From assembly GCA_011032825.1 (NCBI GenBank), contig JAADJZ010000001.1:620001-684000 (forward strand): a stretch of DNA of 64,000 nt, written 5' to 3'. This DNA is from Massariosphaeria phaeospora. Its lineage: Eukaryota; Ascomycota; Dothideomycetes; Pleosporales. The translations under genes and the position numbers were made by a program. Positions 45,292 to 56,000 of this stretch are shown here, piece after piece. The notes under the pieces were generated by a model. The model saw nothing but the letters and a program-made list of their open reading frames with translations, had not been told where the DNA came from and did not search any database. Every line of letters starts with the position of its first letter. Position 1 is the stretch's first letter.

Positions 45292-47678
45292 TGGATATTG
45301 GTGTTTTCCAAAACACCTTGCGGGTGGAACGTGCGCAGGGAGCAGGTAACGCCGAACCGCCGATACATCTTGGTCATAGCTTTTTTGTATGGGGAACCAT
45401 GTTTTGGAGGTCGTAGAGCACCTAGGTCATCAAATCTAGCCTATATCAACGTTAGTAACCGCTTTTTTGGTGTTTTGTGTGATAACTAGCTGTGATAGGC
45501 GCCCGGCGCTACTTTGGATGGACGAAAACAGCAGCCAGCGGGGCTCACGAGCCAGGCGGCCACCTGTGGCATTCGACGCAGGGAGGAACCCGCCCATAGC
45601 GAAAAAAGCAGGCAAACGCAAGGCGCCTATCAGCGAGACCCAGCCAGACAATGGGACACCAAAAAAGGCAGGCAGTAAGTCTAGCCAAGTCAGCAAACGA
45701 GCTCCCGCGAGGATGCCTCTCGAACCTACGTCCGCCAACGATCGCGCCCCGGTCGCAGCGAGCGCGCCCCCAGTGCCCATTGAGGCGCCCATCAAGGCGC
45801 CCATCGAGGCGCCCATCGAGACAACTGAGGACGACGAGCTGAGCGACGTTTTTGACGACGCCAGTTACGATTTTGGCGACGCAGAGGGCGCAAACGAGAC
45901 AGCTGCGGTCGAGGAGATAGCGCCCGTTGTTGAGGAGCGATCGCAGCGCGCGCAGGCGGATCCTAGCAGGCGAGAGAGTGTACAGGAGATGGAGGCAAGC
46001 CAGCGAGGGAGGGCTATAAGGCGTTCTGGCAATGACGTCAGTGAGAGTTTGTTTGTAGGCCAAGATGAGGCCAGCGACGACGAGCCGCTTGAACACCGAG
46101 TTCAGGTGGGTGTACGCTGGCGAGCGGGCCTAGGCAACCTTGAAAAGGGCATTATAAACACTGCGTACAACAGCGACTCCCTGTTGGTAATACAGCTCGA
46201 GTCGGATGACCTTTGGCAGTGGGTTAACCGTACGCTTGCTGAGCAGCGGAGAAAAGTGCCTGTAGAGGTTAGCAGTGTAACTGCTACTGTATATCATGAG
46301 AAGATGAGCAAGGCGGATCGCTGGGTGATCTCGCTGCGCCGGGATGAGCCAACAGATTTCCACAAAGTACGGAGAGCGCTGAGGAGGATACTAAGTCGCT
46401 ACTCCTGGCCACCAAACCTAGATTTTGACCTGCTACTAGTTGCCGCGGAGTCGCTGCTGATGGGTCCTACGCCTGGCGCTGCTGCTGCGGGTCCATCTCA
46501 GCGTCCACGGATTGCGACAAATATACAAGAGCAAGGACTTGCTAATACGATTGAGGCTGGGATAGTTGGCGACGGCCACGCGATGGAGATAAGAGATGAG
46601 TGGCAGTGTAAAAGTACGCTCTACGACAACCATAAATATACCTGCTAGGTGGCAGGGAGGGCGGATGGGAGGCTAGATCGATGGGAGAACCATTTTCCGG
46701 TTTCCGGCAACATTATCGCCATATGGTGTAAAGAGAGCGACGCCGGCCACGGCAGCGTCAAATTGCCGTCAGATCATGTACGATCGACGCTGTACAGAGC
46801 AAAAGATCAGGCGCAAAAGGATCGCGAGCGAAAAAGGCAGAAAGAGGCGCCTGGCGACGCTGCGGTTGTGGGGCAAAATCTGCAGCAGATGCAGGCGGCG
46901 ATAATGTCTACACAAATAAGTGAGCTTATTCGACTGCAGGCAGCGCAGTACAGTACACAGCAACCGCAGCAATTGACGCCACAGAGACCACCTACTGTAG
47001 CGCCTTAGTTACGATACAAACCTGCCGCGGATATGAACGTAGACCTCACTAATCTAGCACCTAGTGCGCTTGCTGCGACGTGGACTGATCTAGATAAAGC
47101 AATCCCTAGACGATTTTACTACTATGCAAAGAACTTTGTCACCTAGTGAGCAGATAATAATACTGCTACACCAAACGCAGCTAAACAGGCAATCTATCAC
47201 CGGATTTTTCGACAGGAGAGGTAGACTATCAACCAAGTAATGGATAACTCTGATTATGGGATGTCTATGGATATATAGACGTACAACTACAAGGCGCCTA
47301 TTGCTCTACTCTCTGCAATAAAGCGTAAGGTAGCTATCTAGAGCAATTAATATAATGGCCTTACAGATGATCAAGAGCGTAAGGCGCTGCGCTACGACGC
47401 TACCTACCTAGAGGAGAATAAAGTTAACGTTGAGGCAACCCACGATACACTAGATGAACTAGAAAGTTTCAATAATAGCCGTCACGGTAAGTATCGCTAC
47501 AACACTACCACGTCGCCACATTATTGCGTAAAAATACTGCGCGATTGTTGCTAACAGTATCGCAGCAAGCTAGTAACTTGTATGATATTTTCCAATGGCG
47601 GTAGGTGTTGTTATAGCGACCTAGGGGTTGATTTTTGAGGCCCCCGGAGTTACCGCTGCTATCCCCGGATGTCGCCAC
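45292..47678 (+). mobile_element. Repeat of unknown type, copy 2 (better preserved)
   Basis: About 2.4 kb, also present at 10,879-13,257. The left end carries an 18-bp palindrome GGTGTTTTCCAAAACACC (45,299-45,316). The right end is GGGGTTGATTTTTGAGGC... to GATGTCGCCAC. No terminal inverted repeats and no target duplication are visible. In both copies the left end interrupts or abuts a Fot1-like transposase gene. The encoded protein is described separately. Confidence 0.7.
45518..47008 (+). pseudogene. Unknown repeat-encoded protein, copy 2, open except for one TAG
   Basis: The ATG at 45,518 opens 376 codons to a TAG at 46,646-46,648, after which the same frame continues to 47,008; further colinear coding sense with stops runs to about 47,640. 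The N-terminus is basic (KKAGKRKAP). Then come a Pro/Ala/Ile repeat (EAPIKAPIEAPIE), an acidic stretch (EDDELSDVFDD), a globular region (VRWRAGLGNLEKG, TAYNSDSLL, WQWVNRTLAEQRR, WVISLRRDEPTDFHKV) and NHFPVSGNIIAIWCKE. A basic and Gln-rich tail follows. The profile suggests a nuclear, DNA-binding protein, but I do not recognise the family. A stop occurs at the same place in copy 1 (TAA), so it is either an old shared nonsense change or part of an unrecognised intron. Confidence 0.6.
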
Positions 47679-47682
47679 AGGT

Positions 47683-48714
47683 TCAACTATCCAAGATATA
47701 GCCACAATGTTTGAAGAACCCCTCCACCTGACCTATCTCGCCATAGCAGCACTGTTGTACGGCAAGCTCTAGCGCGTAGGCAAAGCTGTCAAACAGCTCC
47801 GTCTCTTTCTGATGCCGCTTGAGCCAGGACTTCAACACCTTGAAGGATTGCTCAATCGGATTGAAATCTGGCGAGTATGGCGGCAGGAACTCTAGCTGCA
47901 CGCCTGCCTTATGGCACAGCGCCGCGATACTCGCTGCTCGATGGATAGAGGCGTTATCAAGTATAATAACTAACCGCGGCAGTGGAAAAGGGTTACAGTG
48001 CGGGAGCACGTGATTGCGCAGGAAATCCTCGAATATATCGCTTGTTATTCCACCTTGAAACACCGTGTGGGTGAGGTAACCGTCAACAGTTAACGCCGGC
48101 AGCAAGCTCTATCTCTCAGAGCGTTTCATTAAGTAGGCGACGTCAACTGGCGTATTGATAGGAGACCACCCATACTTCCTATCGCCAGTTCTCTCGTTGG
48201 CAGCAGACTCGTCAATACAGACGATCTGATCAGCTCGCTAGGTTTGAAGCCGGCATCTAAACACGGCGCGTAGAGGCTCGCTCCTCTCACGGGCGTGTTT
48301 CGTCGCCCTCTTTCTGCTCCACCTGGCTCTCTCGAGGGCTCGATACACTGTAGCGGGAGATGCCCGCGTATCGTACTCGTCGTACAAAAACGCCTGCATC
48401 TCCTCCAGATAGGCACTCGGCTTCTCATCCAAAAACGCAAGGAGGCCATCTATATGACCTTGCAACAACAAAGGGAGGCGACCAATCCGTACAAACTGTG
48501 GGGCGTACGGCTCGCCAAACACCTCAAGGTTGAGTCTGTATTTTCGAATACTGTTATCACTGACGCCTAGTTCCCTTTGTATGTCGCAGTTCCTGTAGCC
48601 AGCCTCAATCCGGTTAACTACCCTCTGCAGAAGGTCTGCCTCGAGCTGTTTGCCACCTCCTCTCTCCATTTTGATCACCTGAACAGGTATGGGGCGTAGC
48701 CTCACGAAATACAC
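47683..48714 (-). pseudogene. Tc1/mariner transposase J, DD34E, two in-frame TAG stops
   Basis: 344 codons in one frame, no frameshift. N-terminal HTH domains are at residues 25-60 (LLQRVVNRIEAGYRNCDIQ, ELGVSDNSIRKYR). The catalytic core is CIDESAANERTGDRKYGW (first Asp), IILDNASIH (second Asp) and YSPDFNPIEQSF with the Glu exactly 34 residues after the second Asp. The only breaks are two TAG codons (about 48,236-48,238 and 48,106-48,108), each where Trp is expected (RLQT.RADQ and KRSER.SLL), i.e. TGG to TAG. The translation start may be the internal Met of MERGGGKQLEAD. No clear terminal repeats were found. It is the least damaged transposase in the window. Confidence 0.85.
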
Positions 48715-48799
48715 GAGATTTGAATGACTTTGGGACGATATTGATTGAAAAACAGGAGAGATATCATTGATTCATTTTGCCTCATACAAAATTGGCTTG

Positions 48800-50103
48800 T
48801 GGCCGATGTTTAGCCTATCTAGCGCACGGACCTACCTCAAGGTCTTTTGAAAACCACAATATTACCGCCTCTAGGTCAAGTAGAAGCAAGCTAGCACTTT
48901 AAAAGCCTTCTTAGATATTGCTTTTAGTAATAGCATCTTTAAAAGCACCAATAAAGCACGGCAGGAACTTGAGTTTGGTAATGTAGTTAATCCTGTTGCG
49001 CATCAGGTTCTCGGCTTGGCGCCCATACGCCTTCTTCAACGGCAAGAAACAACCTACATCAAGAGGCTGCAAGAGGTGCGACAAGTAAGAAAGTATGCAA
49101 AGAGTAATAATCTTGTTCTCCTTGCAGTACTGCTAGAACTTAAGCAAGTCGTAGCTCTCGTAGCTGTTAATAATAAGCAGACGATAGTTTTCTACAGTCC
49201 TCTTCTTTGTGTAAGCGTCAAAGTGCTTTAGCTACTCTAGACTAAGCTTGTTTGTCGTCTAGCCATTCTCAGAGACTGCAATAACCTAGTCGCGAGGTAG
49301 GTTATCCTTCTTGTACTAGGCAAAGAGGTAGTTCTTGCCTTAGAAAATAACAAAGAGTGGAATTGCTTACTTAGTTGCGTTGATACCTTGGATTACCGTA
49401 GTCCACTTGCGATTGCCCTGCTAAACGCTCTTCGGCCGTCCTCAACGCTTAGAGCCTGTAACTACTGCTCCAGTTGATATCATGCCTATTATAAAGCCAG
49501 ACTCGTTAAAGTTGTAAGTGTCTTTGTTAAGGATACTGTACTTGGCCTTTGTATTCTCTACAAGTTGGAACTAGCTTTGTATAACCTTAGGATTCTCGCA
49601 GAGAGCTCGCTTGTAGTCGTACTTGCGATTAAACTTAACTTAAAGCTTAAGGCGACGTTTGACGAAGGTTGAAGCCTAGTTGACGCCCACTGGTGGTTGG
49701 CCACGCTCCTTGCGCAGTAGATCAGCCATATCCTTCACAGCAGCGAGCCGTGGCGGAAATCCTCGCGCGTCAAGATCAAGTATATGCTGAACAATCACCT
49801 CCTCCTCTGTTGGACGAAGATTTGCTAAGTTAGGCGCGCAATCGCGTTGAAACTGCTTTCTAGCGCGTCGATCGCTAAATGTTGTTTGAGAGACGTTGTA
49901 GATAGCTGCAGCGCGTCGTTGAGAGAGAGTCGCGTCTTGTTTAATAGCCTGAAGCGCAAGCTGTATACGTGCTTCTTTTGAATTCAAGTCGCTCATGTTG
50001 TTGTTAAGCTATCGCTATTCTACTGTTCGCGACAGTACGTTTTGGTGGGGTCTTGGCAGAGTGACCGACTCGCCCGTGTGACCGACTCGCCCGTGGGGTA
50101 CGT
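48800..50103 (-). mobile_element. Fot1-like transposon G relic
   Basis: The right end (minus-strand start) next to TA (50,104-50,105) reads ACGTACCCCA, then CACGGGCGAGTCGGTCA twice with 17-nt period (50,061-50,077 and 50,078-50,094 on the plus strand). The transposase starts with MSDLNSKEARIQLALQAIKQ and a Psq-type HTH (AAAIYNVSQTTFSDRRA), open from 49,996 to 49,676. It then continues through many stops as a DDE_1 core (NFNESGF, SENG.TTNKLSLE, LQPLDVGCFLPL) to about 48,845. The left end is not defined; it abuts Tc1 element J. It inserted into duplicated segment copy 3. Confidence 0.78.
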
Positions 50104-51660
50104 TATAGATTACATTTTGGCTTAATGCTTTTTTTTTACCTGCTTACAGAAGTGCTATACAAATACACTAGAGAAATCAAAACTACAACGTAATCTTTGA
50201 AAATACACTGCGTTTTCTAGAGAAAAGAGAAACATACTACGGTATATCCATACGGTCACATGCTGGCACCGCCGCTACAGCTGCACTGTCGAAATAATTC
50301 CCCCAGAAGAACGCAGAGCCTGGTTGCATTGTTGTAAAATACAGTGCTATACGTATCGTGTTAGCAAGCGCAGCACAAAGCGGGTGGCTTACGTACCCAT
50401 AACTTTATACGCAAACGAGTAGAAATTGGTTAGTGCTTGCGCCAAACGCATCTCTACAACCTCGTTCCAACCTTCATTTGCGGCTATGAATGACGTTGCT
50501 ATCGACGAGCAGATTGCGTCAGCCAACAACTCAGACTATTCGTATGCAAGTAGAGACTTACTATGCTGAGGAAAGGCAACCCGATACAAAATTCGGAATA
50601 CGTTGAGTACGAAATGATCCTTCTTAAAGTAGTCTTCGAGATGCTGGTTATTGTTTATCGGCTTGTTGTCGTTATACCCCTGGCTGATTTCTTTCATCAT
50701 TGGCGGGCACAAGATTATTGCCAAATACTTTTTACTATAGATATATTGTAGCATGTCACCCGTAGCACAGGCGAGGTGAGACGGCCGGTGGGGGCTAGTC
50801 TTTGCCTTATAACTAGGACCGTTGAATTTCGCCACATTTGGATTATTCTTGTTCGATTTTGATGAAATCCATTGGTTTCCTGCATCGTCATTGATAGGTT
50901 TAAATGCATTGGCTTTGCAAAAGAAGTAAAGGTTGTCGACTTGTTTGTTATCATGTTGCCAGTTCCATCGCCCTAGCAAATTGTCGGCGTTTTCTGTCAA
51001 TAGTTAGAGCGAGTTCAGGAATTAGCAAACGGGTATGCTGCCAACCTGATAGAGTCAGAAACGAAGCTTCTGTAGGCGTCTTGTAGGTTACTTCGTTGGT
51101 ATTGTCGAAATATTCTATAGGCTTTTGGATCCCGTCGCTTACAAAGCGTAATGCTTGAGAGATCTGCTCCATCGTGTTTCCAACAAGAGCATTCGTGGCT
51201 AAGACAACGTCTTCGGCTTCTTCACACGTGACTTTATCAATCGAGAAAGCTTGAGCCCATAAACAGAAGAGGCAGATGACGGCAAGAGAGCGTAACATGC
51301 TTGTTGGCAAAAGCATCGCGATAGAAGGCTGCGCAAACGCAAACGTGTAGAAGAGTAGTGAATGTGAAGTGGAAGAAAAGATTGTGCATACGAAGTGCTA
51401 GTCAGACTGTTTATCTAAACGAACTGAAACTAGTATAGCCTCAGAGGTGACATCTTCGCAACAACAGGTTACCAACAAAGTACTGCAGTTCCGTGTTGGA
51501 CTCAGACGGCTGAGGGTCAATGTGCTAGAGGGTAACCCAGGGAGTTGTGAATGGGCAAACAAAGCAATGGCTAGCACCCCAGTGAAGGCCATCGGACTAT
51601 TACCGATGCTGCTACTTACGCCAGTCGCTCCACTCAGCATAGCTAGCTATTCAAAACCTT
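50104..51660. repeat. Duplicated segment, copy 3 (carries gene C)
   Basis: Begins within the shared 3' flank (AGATTACATTTTGGCTTAATG) just after the TA where Fot1-like G inserted. It runs through gene C and its upstream DNA to about 51,660 (CTCAGCATAGCTAGC), slightly further upstream than in copies 1 and 2. Confidence 0.85.
50237..51316 (-). CDS. Secreted protein of a three-member family, gene C (304 aa, four exons)
   Basis: Exons on the minus strand are 51,316-51,046, 50,993-50,562, 50,498-50,397 and 50,346-50,237; they give 304 codons plus stop. Intron sizes and phases are identical to genes A and B, and intron 1 (52 nt) is identical in sequence to that of gene B. The signal peptide is MLLPTSMLRSLAVICLFCLW, then AQA; the mature start is FSIDKVTCEEAED. 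Shared blocks are YFFCKAN, LACATG, ILCPPM, FYSFAY and PQH; the helix before PQH reads HFVLNVFRILYR. The C-terminus is the most divergent part (FFWGNYFDSAA). Secreted by prediction; function unknown, possibly an effector-like protein. Confidence 0.85.
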
Positions 51661-52116
51661 TCGAGCACCTATCTGTATAAGGTAGAGCTCTTCAGAGTTT
51701 ATTCTCCAAGATTTGACAATTCACCTCCGTTTGGAGAGGAGTTTTCATCCAGACTAAGATAGCGTTATATTTTAATAGTGGGGGTGGATGTTGCGAACTG
51801 GGTACTAGCGATTGCTTAACTGGGGTGCCCGTTAATATTTCACGGTAACTCACCCAGCCCAACACCTAGCCAGGGATCTGCATCCAGAGAACGGAATGGA
51901 GTGAAGTCGTTACAGGAGACATAAAGATGCTCCGTGGAGTAGAATCTAATCAGTAAGTTAATCGATAGACAAACAGGTGGATGTTCTCTAGCTCACTTCT
52001 ACCCCGCATACGTCATATTATTATTAAATAGCCAAGCCTATAACATCTTCGGTTCCTCTATCCTCCTTTATCCTCTTCACACACACACACATACTCACCA
52101 CATACACAAACCCAAA
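51661..52116. other. Boundary between repeat block and housekeeping DNA
   Basis: No gene is supported. GC content rises to the level seen in the rest of the right arm. A short CA microsatellite lies at about 52,079-52,092. Confidence 0.5.
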
Positions 52117-52674
52117 ATGTCTATAATGGCTCCAACACTCAGATACTGTCCCGCTGGCAGCGCCTATGTAACCCCAAAGCGCACCGGCCCTCAAAACCTC
52201 GCAATGCGGGCCGCAGTGGGACGGGCGGCAGCCCAACACCAACACCAATATCGGCTTCTTTTTACAGTGTCGTACCCGACCTCGCGCCCATCCCACCCCA
52301 CCCCGCGCTCGTTGTATCTCGCCGTCATGGCCGGGACAACCGTCGGGTCGTCACTCGCAGGCGGCTGTTCTGGCATGGGTGTTTTGGCGGCGACAGAGGG
52401 GCGTGGGAGATGTTGGGGAGAGTTACAAGTACGCTCGAGTTATGTTGAGAGCGGCGGGTTGGGAATAGCGGAGCGGGAGCGGGATGCGAGACACGGGTAC
52501 TCCGTACGAGCTCCCTTCGAAAGGTGGAGGCGACTTCGCGAGAGAGGTAGTAAGCCTGGAACGGATGTAGACGAGAGGAAGAAAGGGGATTTGGGCCCGC
52601 CGACCAGACACATGCGCAGGACCATAGAACACGCGTGGGGGAATTGTATATATGTATACACGTCAACAACTTAG
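52117..52674 (+). CDS. Possible small protein, 185 aa, low confidence
   Basis: The ATG at 52,117 is preceded by a CA-rich, G-free leader (CACATACACAAACCCAAA), which looks like a genuine fungal start. The product has no recognisable domain, is rich in Arg and Gly, and overlaps open frames on the other strand. It could be a real orphan gene, the first exon of a spliced gene, or a chance frame downstream of the coiled-coil gene that converges on it. Confidence 0.25.
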   Translation: MSIMAPTLRYCPAGSAYVTPKRTGPQNLAMRAAVGRAAAQHQHQYRLLFTVSYPTSRPSHPTPRSLYLAVMAGTTVGSSLAGGCSGMGVLAATEGRGRCWGELQVRSSYVESGGLGIAERERDARHGYSVRAPFERWRRLRERGSKPGTDVDERKKGDLGPPTRHMRRTIEHAWGNCIYVYTSTT

Positions 52675-53072
52675 CACTAACACCAAGACGAGAAGAAAGC
52701 ACATACAATCAAAAGTATTCGTTCAAGAAAAAGCGCCTGACAAGAGAGCCGGCCAACTACAAGCTAACAATTTCAAAACTCCATACGTAATCCCCAATTT
52801 CGCCCCCAGCATTTCCCGCCTAGAAAAGTCCATCATGCCAAACTCCCAACACCGCCAGCGAGTCCGTCCAAGTGCGCAGAAACCCCAATCCCAATCCCAA
52901 TCCATTGCGCCTGTCCCTTCCATCGTAAGCCGCGTCCTCAACGACGATCGAAAAGAGTAATGTCCGCAGGCAGAAACACACACAGGGGGGGGATATGGAG
53001 CAAACAGCCAAGCGAAGAAGAAGAAGACCCAAGAACACAGTCCAAGCAAAGCACAACACAACAGGCGTAGGC

Positions 53073-56000
53073 TTACCCGACCGTGCTCTCATCCTCAGCC
53101 GCCCTTCGGAAGTAGTCCGCATCCAGTTCGCTGTCGTTGCCGAAAGGCGCGGTAGCGAGATCAGTCCCAACGCCCGAGTCGCTGGGAGGTGCATACAAGC
53201 GCATGCCCTTCTTCATTTCGTCCTTGACCGCCTCGACGGCGGCGTTGACTTCCGAGTCGGTGGGAAGGGGCGCGGCGCTGGAGGCGGAGACGTCGGAGGC
53301 CGTCACTTCGGAAGCGGTGATGTCTGAAGGTGCAGCAGTGGTAGTGAGCGTCGCCGTAGGCTCGTCGTCTTCGGCGTCGGAGTGCTCAGAATGAGAGCCT
53401 TCTTCGCTACCCTCGTCGATTGTCTGCGCCCCAATGGCCGAATGTGCCGTTGATCCGTATGAAGTCCTTCGATCGATGTCGCTCCCGGTCATGTACGACG
53501 AGCCGGAACCGTACGTGTACTCGCTGCCGGCTCCGCCATAGCTGGATCGTCCGTCGTACCCGGGAGTCTCGCCTTCTGCATAACTATCGGCGTAAGACCT
53601 TGTCCCGAGGCTATGACGGCGTTCAGTGCCAGTCTCACTCTGCATGTCATCGTCGAGGTCTTCTTCAATGATGGAATGGTCGTCCTGGGTACTGAGAAGT
53701 ACGACACCTCGCTCGGCTTCCGTTTCATCCTCTTCACTCAAGGGGGCATTCTCTTTGTTCGCGACAGCAGCACTCGGGCGTCCGCCCCAGGAGCTCTTGC
53801 GCAAGTAATTCGTCTTGACAGAATGGCTACGCTTAAGACCACCTCCATTACCAAATCCACCTCCAGGAGCTTGATAGGGCTGAGCACCCGTCGGTGTATT
53901 CCCACTGATCTGGCTGAGGGAGAGGATACGACGGTTTGCCGGGTTCTGCGGTGGACCATTTTGGCGGATGGCAGGACGTGGCTTGAGAGCAAGCGAAAGA
54001 GCGCTGGCTGCTGCGCTGGGGGGAGGCATCGAGTTGCTGGCATCAGCCGAAACATCTGCGGTACGCTTCTTCGTCTTAGTAGGACTCTTCGTGCCGCCTT
54101 TTGCGATCATGAGGGCTCGGGAATGGTCCATGATGCCGTTCAGAATGCGGCGTTCTAGCGCATCGGCTTTGGCGTCCATCATATGTAATTCCTCCCGTCG
54201 AATCTCCAGAGCAGTGTGAAGAGAAGAAACTTCGCCGGTGAGACGGACTTTCTGATTGGCGAGATTCTCACGTTCGGCCTGTAATGCGGCGACGATATTC
54301 AACAGCGAATTCTTCTCTTCTTTAAGCTCCAGGATCGTTTGGTTCTTCTCCTCTCTCAGCTCAGCCATGACACGATCCTTCTCTTCCTTGACTTCTTGAA
54401 TGGCATGCTCTTTCTCCGCCTTGAGACTCTCAATATCGGCCTCCAGCTGCTCTTTCTGAGTGGTCCTTCGCTCAACGATCAGAGCGACTTCCTCCGCCTC
54501 TCGCTCCTTGGTTTCATTGCCATCGGTAATAAGTTGAGTTTGCTTTGCCACAAATTCAGTAACTTCAGCGGCAGTAGCCATGACTTGTTTGTGGATGTCG
54601 TCAAGTCGTTCGAGATGGGTAGCAGCTTTGTCAGCTTCGTCGACATGACCAAGAAGCTTGTCGAGTTTCTCTCGGACTGGACCATCGTCATACTGAGGCG
54701 CCGGCTCGATCGCAGGAGGAGGAGCGGGAAGCAGTGCAGGCAAGCTAGAGAAATGGTTCCGGAGCTCTTCCGCACGGCTCTTGGCTTCCTCATGCATGAG
54801 ACGTACTTGTTCGTCCGCGGCCTCTTTCGCCTTCTGCGAGTGCTCATGGTGTGATTTGACAAACGCCTCGATTTCGCGGAGAGTGACCATGAACTTGGGA
54901 TGGTACTCAGTGACGTTATCCTGGAGGCTATTGAGAAGACCACTCAGACTGCGCTCAATGTTTGTGATTTCGTCCCGCGTGTGAGAGTGCTCTGACTTGT
55001 CCTCGAGCTTTTGCTCCTCAACCTTCGCCAGGGTGTCATCAAGCTTTCCCAGAACGGTTCCAGAGTCCGACGACCATTTTTGTGTTGCATCGTCGACCCT
55101 GTCATTCATGCCGGTTATGGAGGCACCAAGCGTGTCGATGGTCAGACGAAGCTCATCGGCCATAGTTTTGGTCCCTTCGAGAATCTTCTCCTGCTCTTCT
55201 GCCTTCTCTCTCATGACGCGGGCTTGCTCGTCGGCGAGCAACTGAGCGTCATCGTACTTGGCCATGAGAACATTAAAGCGATCGTCAATCTTCTCCACCA
55301 CGTTGGCGATGATGGCGTCTCTCGCCTCGTCGTGCTTCTCGAGACCCAGAGCGGATTGCTCAGCCTGGTCATTGTGCAAGCCTTCGATAGAACCGTGTGC
55401 ACGTTCGAATTCGCGAGAAACGGTTTCCATGAGCTCTTTGACGTCTGCTGTGACATTGAAGTTGGCCCCAACCGAGTCTTCGAGACTCTTGAACGACTCT
55501 TTCAGGTTCTCAATGGGACCACCTTCAGTCAGGTTCGTCTTGATTTCGTCTTTGACCTCTTCCAGCGTAGTCTTAACTTCAATCATAATGTCGACCATGT
55601 CCTCAGCTTCCTTACGGCGATCATCGGATGACCCCGCTGTGATCTGAATGTCGCGCTCATACTGCTCCTTCAACTTATCGTGACTCTCGCGGAAGTCATG
55701 GACGAGGCCAATGAGCTGCTCCACATCGGCCTTGGAAGGCAGTTCATCGGGGTTGGGTATTTTCATCTCGTCTAGTTTAGCCTTGACATCATCGACGAGC
55801 AGTGTGAGAGCATCCACATCAGCGCGGGTGGCTTTTGGGTCAGCTTCCTCATCGGGCTTGCTCGCTATCATCTCGTCTAAAGCGGTCTTGATGTCATCAC
55901 AGATCACCTGAACGACGGTCACGTCGCCCTTCGTCGCACCATCCTCTTCGATTTTCTTAGCAAGGCTTTCGAGTGCTTCTGATGTTGTTCGGACAACAAG

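Noticed and set aside
52652..52960. 102-codon open frame on the plus strand
   Set aside because: It lies in the likely 3' flank of the coiled-coil gene, lacks a leader and domain, and overlaps minus-strand frames; not supported.
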